A DNA stretch of 64,000 nt from an uncultured Bacteroidaceae bacterium. GTDB taxonomy: Bacteria; Bacteroidota; Bacteroidia; Bacteroidales; Bacteroidaceae. A program made the position numbers and the translations under genes. The DNA lies in NCBI GenBank assembly GCA_944320955.1, contig CALUJL010000029.1, positions 62,001 to 126,000 of the forward strand. The letters are read 5' to 3'. The notes under the pieces were generated by a model that did no database searches, was not told the origin of the DNA, and was given only the letters and a program-made list of their open reading frames with translations. Within the stretch, counting starts at the first letter, position 1, and each line of letters opens with the position of its first letter. Below, in pieces: positions 58,659-64,000 of the stretch.

Positions 58659-59504
58659 TTATTTCTCGTTTGTGAAACAAGATGAGGCATTTTTTAGCAG
58701 GAAGCCGTGTATTTCGCCGTTCGAAGCTATTACTTCTTCCGAATTGTAGAACAAGTCCTTCCCCTGCAGGTCGGTTATTTTCCCTCCGGCTTCGCGGATT
58801 ATGATGCTGCCGGCAGCTATGTCCCACGGGCCGAGGGAGAATTCTATACGTCCGTCCATCCGCCCGTCCGCCACGTAGCATAACTCAGCCGCTGCCGAGC
58901 CCAAAATCCGTATCCCGGCTACATGGCCGTACAATTTCCGTATCAGCCCCTGTGCCACCGGGCTGTATTGCCCGCTGTCGTAGGGCAGCCCCATCCCGAT
59001 GAAAGCCTGCTCCGGACTGTGCACGCTGTCGGCGGAGACGTGTATCCGGTGCGGCACTGCTCCGCCGCGCGAGAGCCAGGCTCCCCCGGCCTTGAAGGCA
59101 TAGAACAATTCGTCGCGGCAGGCTTCGTAGACCACGCCCACGAGCATCTCCTCCCGGTCGCACAATGCGATGCTCACGCAGTAGGGGGCTTGGTCGTGTA
59201 TGTAGTTGGTTGTCCCGTCCAGCGGGTCGATGAGCCAGCAGTATGGCTCGTTTACGAACGAACCGTGGCCTTCTTCTGCTATAAACCCGGCTTCCGGCAG
59301 CAACTGCCGAAGCGCTCCGACGAGCCGCAGCTCCGACTCCTTGTCCACATAGGAGACATAATTATGAATGCCTTTTTCCTCTATTCTGTTCCGCTCGAAG
59401 GTTTTCCGCTCTTGCCGCAGGAACTCGCCCGTTTCCCGGGCAATCCGGCACAACTCGTCGCACAGCTTTCGCAATGCTCCCGGAGTAGTCTTAAGATCAG
59501 CCAT
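58659..59504 (-). CDS. Inositol monophosphatase family protein
   Basis: 281 residues. Mg-dependent phosphatase fold with EEGHGSF, the metal motif WLIDPLDGTTNYIH and the C-terminal GPWDIAAGSIIIREAGG motif. The family covers inositol-1-phosphatases, SuhB and 3'-phosphoadenosine phosphatases; the sequence is closest to the SuhB/IMPase type. It has a promoter element at 59541-59548 and probably leads the yhcH-glgB transcript. Confidence 0.88.
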   Translation of the reverse strand: MADLKTTPGALRKLCDELCRIARETGEFLRQERKTFERNRIEEKGIHNYVSYVDKESELRLVGALRQLLPEAGFIAEEGHGSFVNEPYCWLIDPLDGTTNYIHDQAPYCVSIALCDREEMLVGVVYEACRDELFYAFKAGGAWLSRGGAVPHRIHVSADSVHSPEQAFIGMGLPYDSGQYSPVAQGLIRKLYGHVAGIRILGSAAAELCYVADGRMDGRIEFSLGPWDIAAGSIIIREAGGKITDLQGKDLFYNSEEVIASNGEIHGFLLKNASSCFTNEK

Positions 59505-59540
59505 TGTCGCTTGTGTTTTTTAAGGGTAGTTCTTTCGTGA

Positions 59541-59548
59541 CAAAAGTA
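59541..59548 (-). promoter_or_regulatory. -7 promoter element for the inositol-phosphatase-family gene
   Basis: Minus strand reads TACTTTTG, 37 bp before the start codon. Confidence 0.5.
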
Positions 59549-59649
59549 GGAATAAAAAGTGGAAATCGTTTCTCATTCCTCAATTTGTCGGCCTGCCTTG
59601 TGCCTTATTTTGTGTGGCAAGCAGCGGGATACCCTTAATATATATAATG

Positions 59650-59677
59650 GTCGAGGCGGCTTTCGGGCCGCCTCGAC
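59650..59677 (-). terminator. GC-rich hairpin after the GH43 gene
   Basis: GTCGAGGCGGC (59650-59660) pairs perfectly with GCCGCCTCGAC (59667-59677), loop TTTCGG. The following minus-strand sequence is AT-rich but not a clean T-run, so termination strength is uncertain. Confidence 0.6.
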
Positions 59678-59691
59678 GAGGGTTTAAGAGA

Positions 59692-61854
59692 TTACAGTTT
59701 GACCGGTTGTACCCCTTCGTGGGTGGGGGTGACGGGAAGAATGCGCCCGTCTTTGTCGAACTCCATGCGGTCGATGCAGACTTCGCGGTGGAATCCGGGG
59801 CCGTTCTTCAGATAATTCTTGTTGATGCGGTGGTAGACGATGTACCATTCGTCCTTCTTCGGGTGTTTCACTACGGAGCAATGTGCCGGGCCGTATATCT
59901 CTTCGCTGGGCACCTGCTTCAGGACGACGGGCTCTGCGGCCACCTCGATCGGGCCGAGGGGCGAGCGCGAAGTACCGTAGGCCACGTGGTAGTTGGGCGA
60001 ACCCGTATCGTCCACCGACCAGAGGAAGTAGTAAAGCCCGTCGCGGTAGAACACATAGGCTGCCTCGCGGAAAGCATAATCCTGCAGTGTCCCGCCCTTG
60101 GGCGTGAGTACCGTGATGGTATTTTCCTTGATCGACACCATGTCTTCGTTGAGTTCGGCTCCGGCCATGTAGCCGTTGCCCCAGTAGAGGTAGCTTTTCT
60201 TGCTCTTCGGGTCGGTGAATACGTCCACGTCTATCTGCTGTCCGCCGCCTACGGGGGAGGAGTCTACGATGGGAGCCCCGTGGTCGGTGAAGGGGCCGCA
60301 GGGATCGTCGGCCGTGGCCACGCCGATTTGCTTGCCGGTCGGGGTGTTGCCGCTGTAGTAGAAGAAATATTTATACTTCCCGTCTATCTTTTTCTCCTCG
60401 ATGCAGGGTGCCCAGGCATTGCCGTCGGCCCATTTCACCTGTCCGCTGTGGAGGTCGACGATGGTGCCCTTGTCTGTCCACTGCACGAGGTCGGGCGACT
60501 GGAATACGTTGAAGTAATACCCGCCCCAGCCGGGGAATCCGTCGCTGGTGGGGTAGATGTAGAATTTCTTGTCTCTTTTTGAATAGAGGATTTCGGGATC
60601 GGCATGGAAACCGGGCAATACGGGATTGCCCACTGCGGCGGCCTCCACCTGGTAGGTGACTACTTCGCGCGGGGTGGTGAAGGTGTACTTCACCGGGCCT
60701 TGGCGGAAGTCCTGTCCGCCGTGGGGGAATATGCTCACCGTGGGGTCGCACTCAAATCCGGGGTCGAGGTTGGCCAGGTCCGTGCCGGGCTTTACGGGGA
60801 GATAGATGGTGCGTGCGCGGTTGTCGATGTCCACGTTTGTGGTCTTGACCTGCGGGGAAGTGACGGCTTTAACGGTCATGGCGTCGGGCGTGCCCCATTT
60901 CTCGCAAAGGCGGATGAGCTCGTTTTCGGTGATGGTCATGATGGTCCCGTGGCGCGGGTGGAAGTCGAAGGAGTAGTCTTCCTTCATCAGTTCGAAGTGT
61001 TCCAGGTCGGTCGTCCGGCAGAACTCATAGTATCCGCGCGTGTAGACGTCGTACATCAGGATATATCCCTTCCCGTCGAGCCGCTCGTAGACTCCGGAAC
61101 CTTCCACTCCGTTGTCGTTCTGGTCTACATAAACGTTGTTCGTCGTCCAGCTCTGGTCCGTCAGGTTGCGGGCCTTGGCTATCATGATGCCGTTGCCGTC
61201 GCCTTCGGTCTTGAAGAACATGTGGTAGACGCCATCCTTATATATAATGTCGCCGTCGATGGTCGACTTGCCGCGGTCGTAGAGAATCTTCGGTTCGCTG
61301 AGCGAGGAGAAGTCTTCGTTGGCATAGCAGTAGTAGACTTTGTCGTAATCCCCCGGCTTGGAGGTCAGGATGGAGAAGTAGACGAGGTACTTCCCGGCTT
61401 CGCGGTCGTAGATGGTCTGCGGGGCCCAGACGCGTGTGACGTCGGCAAACTTCCCGTCCCACTGGTCGGGGAAGTGGATGGCGTGGTGCTCCCAGTCGAT
61501 GAGGTTGCGGGAGCGGAGCAGTACGAGTCCGCGGTTGGAGGACCATCCTTCGGCCGACTTCATGTCGGTGGCCACCATGTAGAAGTATCCGTCCTCGCCG
61601 CGCAGGATGTGCGGGTCGCGCACGGCTTTCTTCACGGCTATGGTGTCGCTGCTGATGACCGGCTCGTTGTCGTTGAGCGCGTAGAAGTGGAGTCCGTCGC
61701 GGCTGACGGCAAAACGGATTTGCTCTTCCTGCTGTGCATTCCCGGTGAAATACGTAAACAGGTAGGCCGTCTTCTTCTCGGTCTGCGCCTGCAGGCCTGA
61801 GGCCGACAGAGCGAAGCACAAAAGGGCTGTGCCAAGGGTTCGTGTGAGATTCAT
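59692..61854 (-). CDS. Exported double-module GH43 glycoside hydrolase
   Basis: 720 residues with signal peptide MNLTRTLGTALLCFALSASG. Two five-bladed GH43-like propellers. Module 1 (about 30-330) has KKAVRDPHILRGEDGYF, STIDGDIIYKDGVYHMFF and GVEGSGVYERLDGKG. Module 2 (about 415-720) has LPGFHADPEILYSKRDKKF, QQIDVDVFTDPKSK and FREAAYVFYRDG. The Asp, Asp and Glu of the GH43 triad are visible in both, so each may be active. A short beta region with CHB_HEX-like character (TTNVDIDNRARTIYL ... GPVKYTFTTP) separates them. Likely removes arabinose or xylose side chains. The start at 61854 is preferred; the open upstream frame runs through repeat locus G. Confidence 0.88.
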   Translation of the reverse strand: MNLTRTLGTALLCFALSASGLQAQTEKKTAYLFTYFTGNAQQEEQIRFAVSRDGLHFYALNDNEPVISSDTIAVKKAVRDPHILRGEDGYFYMVATDMKSAEGWSSNRGLVLLRSRNLIDWEHHAIHFPDQWDGKFADVTRVWAPQTIYDREAGKYLVYFSILTSKPGDYDKVYYCYANEDFSSLSEPKILYDRGKSTIDGDIIYKDGVYHMFFKTEGDGNGIMIAKARNLTDQSWTTNNVYVDQNDNGVEGSGVYERLDGKGYILMYDVYTRGYYEFCRTTDLEHFELMKEDYSFDFHPRHGTIMTITENELIRLCEKWGTPDAMTVKAVTSPQVKTTNVDIDNRARTIYLPVKPGTDLANLDPGFECDPTVSIFPHGGQDFRQGPVKYTFTTPREVVTYQVEAAAVGNPVLPGFHADPEILYSKRDKKFYIYPTSDGFPGWGGYYFNVFQSPDLVQWTDKGTIVDLHSGQVKWADGNAWAPCIEEKKIDGKYKYFFYYSGNTPTGKQIGVATADDPCGPFTDHGAPIVDSSPVGGGQQIDVDVFTDPKSKKSYLYWGNGYMAGAELNEDMVSIKENTITVLTPKGGTLQDYAFREAAYVFYRDGLYYFLWSVDDTGSPNYHVAYGTSRSPLGPIEVAAEPVVLKQVPSEEIYGPAHCSVVKHPKKDEWYIVYHRINKNYLKNGPGFHREVCIDRMEFDKDGRILPVTPTHEGVQPVKL

Positions 61855-61880
61855 GTATCGATGTTTTTTAGATTTGATGA

Positions 61881-61955
61881 AGCGCTTTTTGGAAAAAGTC
61901 CTGCCGCTTTCCGGAAAAAGCCCTTGCGCTTTCGGGAAAAAGCGGCAGGACTTCT
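61881..61955. repeat. Intergenic hairpin-repeat locus G (3 units), perfect 15-bp stem
   Basis: Units of 21-22 bp. AAGTCCTGCCGCTTT (61896-61910) is exactly complementary to AAAGCGGCAGGACTT (61939-61953), with the middle unit in the loop. It lies between the divergent GH43 and M16 genes, inside the predicted GH43 leader. Confidence 0.85.
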
Positions 61956-61994
61956 CTATCCGTCTATTTTGCCGGCCGGAGGACAAATCCGTCG

Positions 61995-62002
61995 CAAAAA
62001 TA
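61995..62002 (-). promoter_or_regulatory. -7 promoter element for the GH43 gene
   Basis: Minus strand reads TATTTTTG. Predicted leader of about 135 nt that contains repeat locus G. Confidence 0.45.
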
Positions 62003-62025
62003 AAAACTTTTTCGGTAGTTTGTCG

Positions 62026-62033
62026 TATTTTTG
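62026..62033 (+). promoter_or_regulatory. -7 promoter element for the M16 peptidase operon
   Basis: TATTTTTG on the plus strand, 55 bp before the M16 start and only 23 bp from the opposite GH43 element. Confidence 0.45.
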
Positions 62034-62087
62034 CCACACTTTTGTAATTTCCCGGCGTTTGCGGGGTCATTCCGCTGCCGACCGCTT

Positions 62088-63332
62088 ATGATAGACTACC
62101 GGACTTATACTTTAGAAAACGGCCTTCGCCTCGTCCACAGTGCAGACTACAGCACGCAGATGGTGGCCCTCGATGTGCTCTACAACGTCGGCGCACGCGA
62201 CGAAGATGCGGACCATACGGGGTTTGCCCACCTGTTCGAGCATCTGATGTTCGGGGGTTCGCAGCATATTGCCAACTTCGACGATCCCCTGCAGCTGGCC
62301 GGCGGAGAAAGCAATGCCTGGACGAACAACGACGTGACCAACTACTACCTGACCGTGCCGCACCAAAACGTGGAGACCGCCTTCTGGCTGGAGAGCGACC
62401 GCATGTTGGGCCTCGACTTCTCGATACGCTCTCTGGAAGTGCAGCGGCAGGTGGTGATGGAAGAGTTTAAGCAGCGCAACCTGAACCAGCCCTACGGCGA
62501 CCTGGGGCACCTGCTCCGTCCGCTGGCCTACAGGGTGCATCCCTACCGCTGGCCCACCATCGGCAAAGAGCTCTCGCACATTGCCAATGCCACGCTGTGG
62601 GACGTGGAGAATTTCTACAACTGCCACTACGCCCCGAACAATGCCGTATTGGCCGTGACGGGGCACATCTCCTTCGACACGGCTGTCCGGCTGGCCGAAA
62701 AGTGGTTCGCCCCGATTCCGCCCCGCACGATTCCGCCCCGCAAGTTGCCGGCCGAGCCCCGGCAGACGGCCGAGCGCCGACTGGAAGTGGAGCGCCGCTC
62801 GGTCCCGATCGATGCCTTGTTCATGGCTTTCCACATGTGCGGGCGCTTCCATCCCGACTTCTGTGCCTACGACATCGTGAGCGATGTCCTGAGCAACGGG
62901 CGCTCCAGCCGTTTCGTGCGGCACTTGGTAAACGAGCGCAAGCTCTTTTCCTCCATCGATGCCTATGTCATGGGCAGTCTGAACCCCGGTTTGCTCCAAA
63001 TAAGCGGTAAACCGGCCGAAGGAGTCACACTTCAGGAGGCCGAAGCCGCCATTTGGGAAGAATTGCGCGAGCTGAAAGAAAATCTCGTGAGCGAGGAAGA
63101 ACTGGAGAAGGTAAAGAACAAGTTCGAATCGAACGAACTTTTCGGCAATATGAACTACCAACAGCTGGCCTACAACCTGGCTTTCTTCGAACTGGCAGGC
63201 GGAAATGCCGGAATGGTCAACGAAGAAGTGCCCCGCTACCGCTCCATTACGGCCGGACAGCTGCAGAGCATCGTCCGGCGCGCCATCGACCGTTCGAATT
63301 GCTGCATCATTTACTATCACGCCCAGAAGTGA
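62088..63332 (+). CDS. M16 family zinc metallopeptidase
   Basis: 414 residues, one pitrilysin-type protease unit. The inverted zinc motif HxxEH is in AHLFEHLMFGG near residue 50; GGESNAWTNNDVTNYYLTVP and the ESDRM segment fit the active-site helix set. The second, non-catalytic half is present (residues about 210-414). No signal peptide is seen at the ATG at 62088, so it may be cytoplasmic. Upstream in-frame codons to 62031 overlap the promoter and are not used. The cyclophilin gene follows after 8 bp. Confidence 0.9.
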   Translation: MIDYRTYTLENGLRLVHSADYSTQMVALDVLYNVGARDEDADHTGFAHLFEHLMFGGSQHIANFDDPLQLAGGESNAWTNNDVTNYYLTVPHQNVETAFWLESDRMLGLDFSIRSLEVQRQVVMEEFKQRNLNQPYGDLGHLLRPLAYRVHPYRWPTIGKELSHIANATLWDVENFYNCHYAPNNAVLAVTGHISFDTAVRLAEKWFAPIPPRTIPPRKLPAEPRQTAERRLEVERRSVPIDALFMAFHMCGRFHPDFCAYDIVSDVLSNGRSSRFVRHLVNERKLFSSIDAYVMGSLNPGLLQISGKPAEGVTLQEAEAAIWEELRELKENLVSEEELEKVKNKFESNELFGNMNYQQLAYNLAFFELAGGNAGMVNEEVPRYRSITAGQLQSIVRRAIDRSNCCIIYYHAQK

Positions 63333-63340
63333 ATCCGCCC

Positions 63341-64000
63341 ATGAGAAGACGACGCAATACTCCCTGCGCCCTGCGTTTCCCGGAAAGGCCCGGCTTGCTT
63401 CTGCTGCTCATGCTGCATGTGCTGCTCGGCGCACCGCAATCACTGGCTCAAGACACTACTAAAATCCAATCCGATATGACCGAAAAAATCCTATTGCTGA
63501 CGCTTCCCGGAGGAGAAGTGCGCATCAAACTCTACAACGAGACCCCGCGTCATCGCGACAACATGCTGAAACTGGTGGAAGAGGGCTTCTACGACGGGAC
63601 ACTCTTCCACCGCGTAATCCGCGACTTCATGGTGCAAGGCGGCGATCCCGACTCGCGCACGGCGCAAAAGGGCGACTCGCTCGGGCGGGGCGACGTGGGT
63701 TATACCATTCCGGCCGAGTTCTCTCCCCGATTGTTCCACAAGAAAGGAGCCTTGTGCGCAGCGCGCCAGGGAGACGAGGTAAACCCGGAGAAGGCAAGCA
63801 GCGGCTGCCAGTTTTATATCGTTACGGGAAAGAAGTACAACCGCAGCCAGTTGCGCCAGATGGAAGAGCAGATGACACTGCAACGGGCCCAGATTTTCTT
63901 CCAGCAGCTGGCCAAAGAGCGATATGAGGACATCAAACGGCTGCGTCAGGAGCGCAACCGGAACGGGATGTATGCCCTCCAGGAGGAACTGGCCGCACAG
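63341..64000 (+). CDS. Exported cyclophilin-type peptidyl-prolyl isomerase (cut by window edge)
   Basis: 220 codons are visible; the gene continues beyond 64000. An N-terminal hydrophobic signal (GLLLLLMLHVLLGAPQSLA) precedes the cyclophilin domain: NETPRHRDNMLKLVEEGFYD, FHRVIRDFMVQGGDPDSR and ASSGCQFYIVTGKKY. A helical charged insertion (RAQIFFQQLAKERYEDIKRL) interrupts the fold before the end of the window, typical of larger Bacteroidota members. It catalyses proline isomerisation in the periplasm. Eight bases separate it from the M16 gene, suggesting an operon of envelope protein-quality functions. Confidence 0.9.
   Translation, partial: MRRRRNTPCALRFPERPGLLLLLMLHVLLGAPQSLAQDTTKIQSDMTEKILLLTLPGGEVRIKLYNETPRHRDNMLKLVEEGFYDGTLFHRVIRDFMVQGGDPDSRTAQKGDSLGRGDVGYTIPAEFSPRLFHKKGALCAARQGDEVNPEKASSGCQFYIVTGKKYNRSQLRQMEEQMTLQRAQIFFQQLAKERYEDIKRLRQERNRNGMYALQEELAAQ

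Noticed and set aside
61855-62070. N-terminal extension of the GH43 protein
   Set aside because: It reads through repeat locus G and past the promoter element; the signal peptide starts at 61854.

Overview
The window is a gene-dense, roughly 55% GC piece of a Bacteroidota chromosome, almost certainly order Bacteroidales. Evidence for this: promoters of the TTTG - about 20 nt - TAnnTTTG type instead of the usual bacterial -35/-10, few strong Shine-Dalgarno sequences, type IX secretion (T9SS) genes, T9SS C-terminal sorting domains, DUF3857/transglutaminase proteins, and exported GH2 and GH43 glycoside hydrolases. I see no prophage, insertion sequence, CRISPR array or rRNA. I cannot name the genus.

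Layout. 1-3085 (minus): a ClpC-like AAA+ ATPase that runs off the left edge, kdsA and an acyl-CoA synthetase. 3350-4497 (plus): a DUF4494 protein and the PLP-homeostasis protein YggS. 4588-11179 (minus): a tight run of porW/sprE-like lipoprotein, porX, tsaE, birA and pyrH. 11501-22374 (plus): OmpA-like lipoprotein, mtgA, a T9SS Plug-like protein, prs, a pair of DUF3857/transglutaminase proteins (the second apparently catalytically dead), a small lipoprotein, proS and a Gfo/Idh oxidoreductase. 22516-24073 (minus): an AlaX-like editing protein and an exported thioredoxin-fold protein. 24376-24819: hsp20 behind a textbook sigma-54 promoter. 25101-28385: a LacZ-type GH2 beta-galactosidase. 28752-32899: the aromatic amino acid operon pheA - aminotransferase - DAHP synthase/chorismate mutase - tyrA. 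33005-41363 (minus): valS, tRNA-fMet, a thioredoxin-like protein, a low-molecular-weight phosphatase, a second GH2 enzyme, tRNA-Tyr, ribH and a TPR membrane protein. 41530-43659 (plus): recF, a DUF721 protein and a small exported protein. 43763-62000 (minus): a T9SS-sorted BNR/LamG protein, a YgiQ radical SAM protein, a phosphohexomutase, porZ, rdgB, a thioesterase, a membrane protein, glgB, YhcH, an inositol-phosphatase family protein and a double GH43 enzyme. 62088-64000 (plus): an M16 protease and a cyclophilin cut by the right edge.

Most interesting points. (1) The aromatic operon is preceded by what looks like a complete ribosome-mediated attenuator. It has a promoter, a 31-codon leader peptide with nine consecutive Phe/Tyr codons, a 16-bp intrinsic terminator, and a perfect 9-bp alternative pairing between the end of the leader ORF and the terminator's 5' arm. 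(2) Seven intergenic loci carry a degenerate 21-24-bp repeat family (A-tract, GC-rich core, T-tract). Units in both orientations build hairpins of up to 19 perfect base pairs, and at least one forms the terminator of glgB. (3) hsp20 has a perfect -24/-12 promoter with an upstream inverted repeat. (4) Four T9SS components (PorX, PorW/SprE, Plug, PorZ) and one obvious sorted cargo lie within 64 kb, with porW next to porX.

Functionally the window mixes housekeeping (tRNA synthetases, tRNA modification, nucleotide, riboflavin and biotin functions, DNA repair), envelope building (KDO, peptidoglycan, T9SS) and carbohydrate use (GH2 x2, GH43, BNR/LamG, phosphohexomutase, glycogen branching).
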